Source: JANLTP01 sp031363055 (GTDB lineage: Bacteria > Pseudomonadota > Gammaproteobacteria > Burkholderiales > Burkholderiaceae_E). Taken from it: a DNA stretch of 24,275 nt. The stretch is taken from positions 1 through 24,275 of the forward strand of contig JANLTP010000191.1 of the NCBI GenBank assembly GCA_031363055.1, given 5' to 3'. Position numbers and translations under genes: made by a program. Below are positions 1 to 6,696 of this stretch, piece after piece; position 1 is the first letter of the stretch; each line of letters starts with the position of its first letter. The notes below the pieces were generated by a model that had not been told where the DNA came from, did not search any database, and saw nothing but the letters and a program-made list of their open reading frames with translations.

Positions 1-1
1 C

Positions 2-175
2 CTAAACATCGACCCGGAGACGGCGGTCACGAAATGGTGTGGCGAGCCGATGGACTATGGCATGACGATCCACAACCTGATGGCGCGGCAGGCACGAGCG
101 CTGCGCGTTGCCGCGGAAACGGACTGGTATTCCTATCCGCAGAAAATCCCAACCTACTCAACCCCTCGGCTATGA
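2..175 (+). CDS. C-terminal fragment of a probable DUF222/HNH endonuclease (5' end outside window)
   Basis: The frame is open from the left edge and ends at TGA 173-175, giving 57 residues. The stretch D-P-E-T-A-V-T-K-W-C-G-E-P-M-D-Y-G-M resembles, from memory, the tail that follows the HNH motif in DUF222 (13E12-repeat type) endonucleases, where a W-x-G-E-x-M-D-Y motif precedes a final helix. The HNH catalytic residues would lie left of the window and cannot be checked. The last ~15 residues (after W-Y-S-Y-P) do not look like family sequence, so the gene may be fused to foreign DNA near base 150. DUF222/HNH genes are commonly found as mobile or decaying copies, which fits the broken genes to the right. 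It could also be an unrelated fragment. Confidence 0.45.
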   Translation, partial: LNIDPETAVTKWCGEPMDYGMTIHNLMARQARALRVAAETDWYSYPQKIPTYSTPRL

Positions 176-200
176 ATTCCGAGAACGTGCCAGACGAAGG

Positions 201-488
201 TCATACCGAGTCCACTTCGAACAAGCTGCTGCGCACCGACAGTTTATTGCTAGGTGCCGCGCGCTTCTTAATTTTTCGAACTTGAATTGCGGTAAGCGGA
301 CCGTCATCGGCCTCGTACTGAGGAAGCAACTTGACCGCCATAACGCGCAACGCCAGATGTATCGCCTGGGCCTCATCAACGCCCAGACGTTGTGCGAGAC
401 GCTTGGCAGTCTCGCGAGTAACGCCGGTGTTGCTGTCGGTCGGACGATAGTGGAACGCGATTTGGTCGCTAGATAACCGTGTAGCCAT
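201..488 (-). CDS. Small antitoxin-like hypothetical protein (95 aa)
   Basis: A 95-residue protein starts at ATG 488-486, preceded by a strong AAGGAG 7 nt upstream, which decides this start over the longer frame. The segment V-T-R-E-T-A-K-R-L-A-Q-R-L-G-V followed by A-I-H-L-A-L-R-V-M-A is helix-rich and looks like a small DNA-binding or antitoxin-type protein (ribbon-helix-helix or VapB-like); the C-terminus is basic (R-K-I-K-K-R). I do not recognise the family with certainty. The stop TGA overlaps an ATG (ATGA), the arrangement typical of antitoxin-toxin pairs. However, the frame that starts there runs only 16 codons before a stop, next to the HNH-gene remnant, so a partner gene, if it existed, has been lost. 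It appears intact and may be translated. Confidence 0.55.
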   Translation of the reverse strand: MATRLSSDQIAFHYRPTDSNTGVTRETAKRLAQRLGVDEAQAIHLALRVMAVKLLPQYEADDGPLTAIQVRKIKKRAAPSNKLSVRSSLFEVDSV

Positions 489-603
489 CAAATGCTCCTT
501 TGATTCGGATATCGGCCAAGTTGACCGACTAGTTTCAACGGCCGGTGCGATAACACAGTTCCCAGATGCGAGCCTACGAATCTTGTCTGAGTGCAACACA
601 AAT

Positions 604-876
604 TTAGGACTCGGTGCACGTATCGGGAACTACCGTCATGGCCGCGAACGCCAAGATTTGATCGGCCAGGGCCGCTTTGTATCCACCAAAGGCGGAGCCA
701 TCGACGTTGAGAAGCGGGGCGGACGGCGTCCATGTCTTCTTGGCCCATCCGAGTCCTCAGGAATCGAGTGTCCCAAGCTGCAGCGTTTTGATCACAGGCG
801 GTGGCTCGGCCCCAAGTACAAGCTGGTCCAGTCGTTTTGTTGCCCAAGTCTCGATGCGCGGCTCCCGGTTCTTCAT
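604..876 (-). pseudogene. Disrupted PaaI-like hotdog thioesterase
   Basis: From ATG 876-874 the minus frame encodes M-K-N-R-E-P-R-I-E-T-W-A, hits TGA at 759-757, continues in the same frame through W-A-K-K-T-W-T-P-S-A-P and L-N-V-D-G-S-A-F-G-G-Y-K-A-A-L-A-D, and stops at TAA 606-604. N-x-x-G-x-x-x-G-G-x-x-x-A-L-A-D is the hallmark of PaaI-type hotdog acyl-CoA thioesterases. Two defects are visible: an internal stop before the hotdog signature, and loss of the C-terminal half (91 codons against roughly 140 for the family). The TGA is not followed by a redox motif, so selenocysteine is unlikely. No function is expected from this copy. Recognition is from motif memory, not alignment. Confidence 0.55.
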
Positions 877-1033
877 GTTGTACCCAGACCGATACTGCTA
901 CTTTGCAGGTTCACTGCTTTGATGTCCAGATGTAGCCGATCGTCCAAATTATCCGTTTCTAACGTTAAGTCAGGCGCGCGGATTAATGCGAATTTCCGTT
1001 CAACGCGTCTTGGAACATTTTGTTCACTTCTTC

Positions 1034-1240
1034 CTATTCGGGATGCCATGGCGTCAAGGTCTCGACTCCGTCGCTGTCTCGCGCATACTGTTCGCCACCA
1101 GAGCTCCAAAGATAAAGAGCGACTCCTTTGGCATGTAGTTCCTGAACCCTTGCTATAACCGAGGGCATAGCAACACGCGCGCTCCCGAAGGAACGAACCA
1201 GTGTGTCATCGACATCTACGAACACTGCGCGTTGTTTCAT
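1034..1240 (-). pseudogene. Truncated HAD-superfamily phosphatase
   Basis: The 68-residue frame begins M-K-Q-R-A-V-F-V-D-V-D-D-T-L-V, containing HAD motif I (D-x-D-x-T at residues 9-13, with the nucleophile Asp9), and has a motif II-like strand L-Y-L-W-S-S-G-G near residue 42. After Y-A-R-D-S (about residue 55) it changes to sequence that does not look like the family and ends at TAG 1036-1034. Small HADs of this type run on for some 40-60 residues to motif III and the acidic motif IV, both missing here, and no continuation was found in other frames down to 876. The ATG lies 5 nt after a GTTAGGC heptamer on the minus strand. Most likely it is a remnant cut by recombination; a functional truncated protein is improbable. 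Confidence 0.6.
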
Positions 1241-1348
1241 TTGTCGCCTAACGAGGTTGTGAAAAAACTATTGGCCGCTTGCGCCCCTACGCCGCACTCA
1301 GACATGCGCCGCGAATCAGCCAAGCCTCAGACAAAAATCAGTCAGTCT

Positions 1349-2239
1349 TTAACCAAGCCTAAGCCGCGCCGCCTCCTCCTGGCGCTGGCGCCGCGCCTCG
1401 CCAACGGCGATCAAGCGGTCGCGTTCAGCCGGGTCGACGCGGCCATAGCGCGCACGCCAATTGGGGTCGTCCTTCCAGGCATAGGGCGAAACCAGAGTGG
1501 TACGCGGGCAATTGGCTGACTCCAGCAAGCCCAAGGCAGACTTGACGATCGCCCGCTGCATATCCGGTCGATCCGGATGTCCACAGGGGTTTCCGAGCGG
1601 AAAATCATTGAACAGAAAACGCGGCACACCGCAGTGCTCGACGATATCGCGCGCCGACCCGACAATGACGGTCGGCAGACCATGGGCTTCAAGATGCCGT
1701 GCGACCAGACTCACGGTCTGGTGACACACGGGTCAAAGGGCGCTGATCAGCGCCGCATCGGCACCATCTTCGCGAAGTCGGGCGAGAATCTGCGGCGCAT
1801 CGACGTCGAGCGTCTTGCGCTGGCTGTACTCGGTAGGAACACCATGAAAACGCGCAGTGAGTCCGGCAATCAGACCCTCACGTTCGGCGACCTGAACGGC
1901 TGCGATCGGCAGATAGCTCTCGCGATCGCGAGTGTGCGTCGACTCGCGATCCCAGGCCAGATTATCGGTATTCAGTCCGACCGGCATCGGATCGACCGCG
2001 CCTGACCAGACGTGACGAATACCCTGGGCATCTTTGTTCGACAGATCGAGCGGATGTGCGGTCGTCACCAGGCCAATGCGCGCCTCGCGCAAACTCTTTT
2101 TCAGGCGCACGAACGGCACATCGACATAGTTGGCCCAGACATAGTCGTTGTCATAGCCGATCGCCCGGTAGTATTCACGGGTGCGCTGAATATAGGGAAT
2201 CGGGTCCGCGCGCTGGGTCATGCTCTGCATTGGCGACAT
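1349..2239 (-). CDS. GrdB-like reductase, candidate selenoprotein with in-frame TGA (Sec169)
   Basis: This is a glycine/sarcosine/betaine reductase component B-like protein (GRDB family); in proteobacteria this family is of unknown substrate and presumably a cytoplasmic thiol/selenol redox enzyme. The start at ATG 2239-2237 is chosen because AAAGGAG lies about 9 nt upstream. Residues 1-168 include the family-like P-F-V-R-L-K-K-S-L-R-E-A-R-I-G-L-V-T-T-A-H (43-62). Codon 169 is TGA (1735-1733). The same frame continues without a break as P-V-C-H-Q-T-V-S-L-V-A-R-H to TAA at 1351-1349. With Sec inserted the product is 296 aa with a U-x-x-C motif (Sec169, Cys172); Cys forms of this family carry, as I recall, C-P-V-C-H-Q at this place. 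A SECIS-like hairpin starts 1 nt after the TGA. Without Sec the product would stop at 168 aa and lose the catalytic half. It is divergent from an LLM flavin monooxygenase. No selA/B/C/D gene is in the window. Confidence 0.88.
1697..1732 (-). promoter_or_regulatory. Candidate bacterial SECIS element
   Basis: On the minus strand, one nucleotide after the in-frame TGA (1735-1733), a hairpin can form: lower stem CCGUGUG (1731-1725) with CGCACGG (1703-1697), a two-base 5' bulge UC (1724-1723), upper stem ACCAGAC (1722-1716) with GUCUGGU (1710-1704), and apical loop CGUGA (1715-1711). All 14 pairs form, including one G-U. The loop starts 17 nt after the UGA and has G in its second position, within the known bacterial SECIS rules (small apical loop about 16-37 nt from the UGA, G near the loop start, bulged U in the stem). 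It lies wholly inside the coding sequence, as bacterial SECIS elements do. Confidence 0.82.
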
Positions 2240-2326
2240 TGGCTGGCTCTCCTTTAACTTCGTTGACTGCATTTTGCTTCATTGACTCCAAATCCTACCA
2301 GACGCTTCGGCTCCAAAAGGCACTTC

Positions 2327-3430
2327 ATGACGACGGCAACACGACCCCTCGAATTCGGCTGGTTTTTACCCACCGGCGGTGACACGATTACCTACGGATC
2401 GAAAGACGGCATCGTGCCGCCGTCGATCGAGCTGTTCGAAAAAATTGCGTTGGCCGCCGAGGTTGCCGGCTTCGAATATCTGCTGGTGCCTGTGGCGACC
2501 GCCTGCTGGGATGCCTACATCAGTTCGGCCATGGTGTTGGCCCGCACCCGCCGTATTCGGATGCTGGTAGCCGCGCGGCCGGGTTACGTGACGCCTGTGT
2601 TATTAGCCCGAATGCTGGGCGCCATGGACCGGCTCTCGGGTGGCCGGGTCGCCGTCAACCTGATTGCGGGGCAGAGCGACGATGAAGCGCTGCAGGACGG
2701 CATTCGGCTAAGCAAAGAGGATCGTTATGCGCAAATGGAAGAAGATGTGACGATCATGAAGGCACTTTGGACGCAATCAGCGCCGTTGCATTTTGAGGGG
2801 CGCTTTCATTCTCTTCACGGTGCGCGAGCCATACCACGCCCACGCAAGGCACCGAGTTTTTACCTGGGCGGCGGCTCGCGCCAAGCCTGGGAATTATCAG
2901 CCAAGCACTCGGATGTGCATCTATTTTGGGGTGATACGGTTGAAACGATCGCCGCCAATATGTCGATCATCAAAACCCTCGCCGCCGGTTATGGTCGCGG
3001 GGAGGAGTTGGGCTTTGGCATGCGCTTGCAGATCATCTGCCGAGAAACCGAATCACAAGCCTGGGATGCCGCACACGCTTTGTTGGCGGGTGTCACCGAT
3101 GCCGATACCGATCTGATTCGCAAGCATTACGCCAGCTCGGTCGCGAATCAACGGGTGCAGGAATTGGCACGCACGCATGGTGAGCTGATCGGCCCGCACC
3201 TTTGGACCGGCATCACGCGCGTGCGACCCGGTGCCGGCATCGTGGTGGTCGGCAATCCGGAGCAGTGTGCGGCGACCCTGCAGCAGTTCATCGACATTGG
3301 CTGTCACTCGTTTTGTCTGTCCGGTTATTTGCATGATGAAGAGGCAACCCGTTTCGGACAGATGGTCAGACCGCTGCTGGCGTTGCGCAATCCGGGACGC
3401 ATGCCACTGACTGAGACGGGACCGAAGTGA
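2327..3430 (+). CDS. LLM-class flavin-dependent monooxygenase (SsuD-like)
   Basis: A 367-residue TIM-barrel luciferase-like monooxygenase, close in pattern to the alkanesulfonate monooxygenase SsuD. Family features: the opening strand L-E-F-G-W-F-L-P-T-G-G, M-L-V-A-A-R-P-G-Y-V-T-P followed by R-M-L-G-A-M-D-R-L-S-G-G-R, V-N-L-I-A-G, D-R-Y-A-Q-M-E-E-D, and P-S-F-Y-L-G-G-G-S. The enzyme would use FMNH2 from a separate flavin reductase and O2 to oxygenate a small substrate, here unknown; no reductase partner is visible. The ATG at 2327 is preferred to an upstream in-frame TTG (2282) because AAAAGG sits 6 nt before it and the family core begins just after. It is divergent from the GrdB-like selenoprotein with an 87-bp gap, suggesting a shared regulatory region. 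Confidence 0.85.
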   Translation: MTTATRPLEFGWFLPTGGDTITYGSKDGIVPPSIELFEKIALAAEVAGFEYLLVPVATACWDAYISSAMVLARTRRIRMLVAARPGYVTPVLLARMLGAMDRLSGGRVAVNLIAGQSDDEALQDGIRLSKEDRYAQMEEDVTIMKALWTQSAPLHFEGRFHSLHGARAIPRPRKAPSFYLGGGSRQAWELSAKHSDVHLFWGDTVETIAANMSIIKTLAAGYGRGEELGFGMRLQIICRETESQAWDAAHALLAGVTDADTDLIRKHYASSVANQRVQELARTHGELIGPHLWTGITRVRPGAGIVVVGNPEQCAATLQQFIDIGCHSFCLSGYLHDEEATRFGQMVRPLLALRNPGRMPLTETGPK

Positions 3431-3509
3431 TCAGAAGCGCTGTTGCTGAACGTAGGTACGGTCTGCAAAGCACCGCATTACAATCAAGGTACAAAAACCA
3501 AGGATAGAC

Positions 3510-4757
3510 ATGAGCGGTTCTCCGAGCCTGGAACCCAGCGAGCGCGTACTCGACTACAGCCGCCGATTTCGGCGTTTTCTTGACGACGATGTTGCGCCGC
3601 TGGAGCGAGACCTGGCGGCTGCCAAGGTGGGAACACCCTGGCAGCCGCATCATGATGCGGCCGGACGCATGCATCCGACGGTCTGGGAAGCGCGGCGAGC
3701 GGTACAGCGACGCGCGGGTGCGCTTGGCCTGTACGCGCCGCATATAGGCACCGAATTCGGCGGCTCGGGTTTCAGTCGCCTCGAGATGCATCATGTCGAA
3801 GAATTCGTCTATCGAAACTCCGGTCTTGGTCTGGGACTGGCCGCCCTGGCCTGGACCGAGGGGCCGTATCCGTCGAGCGAATACATCAGCGAATCGTTGC
3901 GCGAGCGTTACCTGACGCCGCTCATCAAGGGCCAGATGACGCTGGCATTCGCCAACACGGAACTCGGTGGCGGCAGCGACGTTCTGGCGATGACCACCCA
4001 CGCCCGGCGCGACGGCGACGACTGGATCATCAACGGGCGCAAATCCTGGATCACCAATGCCCATTTCGCCGATGTCGTGCAACTGGTTTGTGTGACCGAG
4101 CCCGGCGCCGGTACACGATCCTTGTCGATGTTCCTGATCGATACCAAAACGCCCGGTTTTCGCCACGGCATCGACATGCCGAACACCATGGATGACGGCT
4201 TCACCGGCGAAATTGTTTTCAACGATGTTCGCGTGCCCGCTGAAAATGTCGTGGGCGAGATCGGCGATGGCTTCGCACTGGCGATGATGTCGATCAATTG
4301 GCGGCGCGTCTGCCGCGGCGGCATGTGTGCCGGCTGGGGACAATGGCTGATCGAACGCGCCGTCCAGTACGCGCAGCAGCGCCACTCAGGTGGCAAACCG
4401 ATTGCCGAGCACCAGGCGGTTCAGAACATGCTGGCCCGGATGGATATGGACGTCTACCAGGCGCGCGCGAGTTCGTTGATTGCGCAGGCCGAACTCGATC
4501 GACTCGGTCCATTCAAATTGAGGCCGCATCCCGACGTGCCCAGGCTGGTCAGCCTGCTCAAGGTCATCAACGACGAAGCATTTTTCCGGGTGGCCGATAA
4601 CGCGGTTCAGGTGCGCGGCGCCGCGGGTTTGATGCGCGGCTCGCCTGAAGAGAAGATATTTCGGATCGCCCGCAATCTGCGTATTCCCGCCGGCACCACC
4701 GAGATCCAGATGAACGCAATTGCGCGTGGACTGTTGCGCAATGCATTGCCGAGATGA
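3510..4757 (+). CDS. Acyl-CoA dehydrogenase-family protein lacking the usual catalytic Glu
   Basis: A 415-residue ACAD-fold flavoprotein. The FAD/acyl-CoA core is recognisable: F-A-N-T-E-L-G-G-G-S-D (147-157), W-I-I-N-G-R-K-S-W-I-T-N-A (172-184), V-F-N-D-V-R-V-P-A-E-N-V-V-G (236-249), Q-V-R-G-A-A-G-L-M (367-375) and I-P-A-G-T-T-E-I-Q (392-400). In typical members the catalytic base is the Glu in the Y-E-G-T motif; here the position is Ala394. The alternative position used by isovaleryl-CoA dehydrogenase is Arg265. It may therefore use another base or not dehydrogenate acyl-CoA at all. An AAGGA lies 7 nt before the ATG. Its stop overlaps the next start by 4 nt (ATGA), so it is translationally coupled to the nucleotidyltransferase. 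Confidence 0.85.
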   Translation: MSGSPSLEPSERVLDYSRRFRRFLDDDVAPLERDLAAAKVGTPWQPHHDAAGRMHPTVWEARRAVQRRAGALGLYAPHIGTEFGGSGFSRLEMHHVEEFVYRNSGLGLGLAALAWTEGPYPSSEYISESLRERYLTPLIKGQMTLAFANTELGGGSDVLAMTTHARRDGDDWIINGRKSWITNAHFADVVQLVCVTEPGAGTRSLSMFLIDTKTPGFRHGIDMPNTMDDGFTGEIVFNDVRVPAENVVGEIGDGFALAMMSINWRRVCRGGMCAGWGQWLIERAVQYAQQRHSGGKPIAEHQAVQNMLARMDMDVYQARASSLIAQAELDRLGPFKLRPHPDVPRLVSLLKVINDEAFFRVADNAVQVRGAAGLMRGSPEEKIFRIARNLRIPAGTTEIQMNAIARGLLRNALPR

Positions 4758-5317
4758 TTTCATTGGCTTGCGTGACGGGTCGATTCCAGCCGATTCATGA
4801 CCAGCATCTGGAACTGTTCGAACTCGCGCTGGCTCAACACGAGCATTTGTTGATCGCTATTACGAATCCCGATTCCGGCGCGCGTCATCAGGAACCGAGT
4901 TCAACGCACCGACACACGGCCGCCGCCAACCCGTTCAGTTACTACGAACGCGCGCGCCTGATCGAAGTTGCGATCGGCGCACGCGGTCATTCGGCTCGCT
5001 GCACCCTGGTGCCTTTTGATCTGGTCCGCAAGGAATTCTGGCCGCAATACGTACCGCTTGATGCACTGCATTTCGTGCGCACCTATGGCGACTGGGAACG
5101 CGAGAAGGCGCGCTGGTTTGCGCAGGCCGGCTATTCGGTCACTTTGATTGATGGCGATGTTTCGAAGCGCCTGAGCGCCGGTTCGATACGTGCCAGTATG
5201 CGCGCGGGCAATGGCGATTGGTATCGTCTCGTTCCGGCAGCAACCCGACCCTTGCTCGAGGTTATGCTCGCACGAACGTCGATGCGCGAGCGGACATCGA
5301 TGAGCGCATATTCTTGA
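4754..5317 (+). CDS. NMNAT-like nucleotidyltransferase (NadM-type)
   Basis: A 187-residue Rossmann nucleotidyltransferase. The N-terminal G-R-F-Q-P-I-H-D-Q-H (9-18) carries the (H/T)xxH nucleotide-binding motif in the form found in archaeal/NadM-type nicotinamide-nucleotide adenylyltransferases, and L-S-A-G-S-I-R-A-S-M (140-149) corresponds to the C-terminal ISxTxxR phosphate-binding motif. The reaction would be transfer of a nucleotide monophosphate from NTP to a phosphorylated or phosphonylated acceptor; NAD synthesis is the default guess. The context argues against housekeeping NAD synthesis, because the gene is wedged by 4-nt overlaps between an ACAD-like gene and a phosphoglycerate-mutase-like gene. 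Members of this family also activate phosphonates with CTP. The acceptor is unknown. Confidence 0.75.
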   Translation: MISLACVTGRFQPIHDQHLELFELALAQHEHLLIAITNPDSGARHQEPSSTHRHTAAANPFSYYERARLIEVAIGARGHSARCTLVPFDLVRKEFWPQYVPLDALHFVRTYGDWEREKARWFAQAGYSVTLIDGDVSKRLSAGSIRASMRAGNGDWYRLVPAATRPLLEVMLARTSMRERTSMSAYS

Positions 5318-6681
5318 GCATCATCCACTACGGCGAAGATCAACCGCGTCTGGTCGATGATCGACTGCCGGTGGTACTGGTTATTCTCGATGGCCTCGGC
5401 GATCGGCCGATCCCGGAACTGGCGATGCGCACGCCCGCTGAAGCTGCACACACGCCGGTGCTGGATCGCCTTACTCAGCGCGGCGCCTCGGGCTGGCACT
5501 TGCCCTTTGGTTGGGGACGAGCACCGTCCTCCGAGCTTGCCCATTGGGCGCTGTTCGGTTATGCCGATGTGCCGTTTCCCGGGCGCGCCATTCTGGAGGG
5601 CATCGGCGCCGGTCTCGACGTACCGATGGCCGTGGCCACGACCTTCGCTTCTCTACGAACCTCGCGAGTCGCCGATGGCCGCGTCTGGATCACCGGACGC
5701 GCAGCCCCGGACGATAACGCCGATGCCGATGAACTGCTGGCCGAACTGGTGCCGTTTCTCGAACGACAACACGTGTCACTGACGTCATTAGGCCGGGGCG
5801 AGGCCTTGCTGCAGTTTCAACGATTTGCGCATGGCGATGTCACCGACTCGGATCCCTTCTTCGAACATATTCATCCGTGGCTGCAGGTCTGCGCAACCCA
5901 TGTGGATGGCGGCGGCCTGGCCGATGAAATGACGCGTTTGTTGCTCGAGATTCGCCAGCGTTTGATCGATAGCGCGGTCAACCAGGCACGACAGCAGCGC
6001 GGCAAGCCCGCCCTCGACGTGCTGTCGACCAAATGGTCTGGTGCACGGGCGCCGGTACCGAGCTTTATCGAGCTGACCGGAGTCACAGGAGCGGCCGTGA
6101 CCGACTCACGCCTTTATCGCGGACTCGCCGGCTTGCTGGGCATGACCCAACAACATCGAGCCGCGCCGAAAGCCTTGGCTGCCGATTTAGCAGCCGACCT
6201 GGCCGCCGACATCGCCAAACGAATCGCTATCGCGGAGCAGATGATCAACGCCGGCGCGCGCTTTGTGCACGTCCATACCAAGGCTACCGATGAAGCGGGC
6301 CATACCAAAGATCCGTGGGCCAAGCTGAAGGCACTCGAAGCACTCGACCCCGGTCTCGCAGGGCTCGAGCAACTCGCAACGCGCGCCATCGTCGCGATCA
6401 CCGGCGATCATGCGACGCCTTCGGTCAATGGCGTTTTGCATACCGCCGACCCGACGCCGTTGTTGCTGCTCGGCCCGACCATTCGTGCCGATAACGTGAC
6501 CGAGTTCGGCGAGTGTCACGCACGTCATGGCTGGTTCGGCGTTGTGCAGGCCCATGAGTTGTTACCCCTGCTGTTCTCGCATGCGAATCGGCCGATGTTC
6601 CTGGGCCATCGAGCGACGGCACTGCAAACCCTGGCATTGCCCGACGACCCGCCGGCTATGCCGCTACTAAACCCTTCCTGA
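5314..6681 (+). CDS. Archaeal-type phosphoglycerate mutase-like protein (alkaline phosphatase superfamily)
   Basis: It resembles the cofactor-independent phosphoglycerate mutases of the archaeal ApgM type. Visible motifs, numbered from TTG 5314: L-V-I-L-D-G-L-G-D (22-30, metal Asp26), P-S-S-E-L-A-H-W-A-L-F-G-Y (71-83, matching S-D-x-A-H-x-x-L-x-G-Y with probable phospho-Ser73), later H-T-K-A-T-D-E-A-G-H and G-D-H-A-T-P-S metal-binding clusters. It should form a phosphoserine intermediate and move or remove a phosphoryl or phosphonyl group. The start is uncertain: TTG 5314 overlaps the upstream TGA (5315-5317) by 3 nt and gives 455 aa; a TTG at 5218 would give 487 aa but lies inside the previous gene. 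An A-A-D-L repeat occurs near 6181-6210. Coupled to the nucleotidyltransferase, suggesting sequential steps. Confidence 0.78.
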   Translation: MSIIHYGEDQPRLVDDRLPVVLVILDGLGDRPIPELAMRTPAEAAHTPVLDRLTQRGASGWHLPFGWGRAPSSELAHWALFGYADVPFPGRAILEGIGAGLDVPMAVATTFASLRTSRVADGRVWITGRAAPDDNADADELLAELVPFLERQHVSLTSLGRGEALLQFQRFAHGDVTDSDPFFEHIHPWLQVCATHVDGGGLADEMTRLLLEIRQRLIDSAVNQARQQRGKPALDVLSTKWSGARAPVPSFIELTGVTGAAVTDSRLYRGLAGLLGMTQQHRAAPKALAADLAADLAADIAKRIAIAEQMINAGARFVHVHTKATDEAGHTKDPWAKLKALEALDPGLAGLEQLATRAIVAITGDHATPSVNGVLHTADPTPLLLLGPTIRADNVTEFGECHARHGWFGVVQAHELLPLLFSHANRPMFLGHRATALQTLALPDDPPAMPLLNPS

Positions 6682-6696
6682 GAGGAGTTTCAATTC

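Noticed and set aside
757..759. In-frame TGA in the thioesterase remnant as a second selenocysteine codon
   Set aside because: There is no Cys/redox motif around it, hotdog thioesterases have no known Sec form, no hairpin of SECIS type was noticed downstream, and the same frame ends early at 604, so it is simple decay.
1246..1252. GTTAGGC on the minus strand 5 nt before the HAD gene ATG, resembling an integron cassette core site; an ACTTAAC/GTTAGAA pair also lies near 956-969
   Set aside because: No partner GCCTAAC-type site with internal arms was found within 150 bp on the upstream side, and the second site departs from GTTRRRY, so no attC can be folded and no integrase is visible.
3366..4385. 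Long antisense frame (339 codons) opposite the ACAD-like gene
   Set aside because: It is a shadow frame: no recognisable motif, and the plus-strand gene is clearly real. The same holds for the 484-codon frame opposite the BVMO at 16668-18122.
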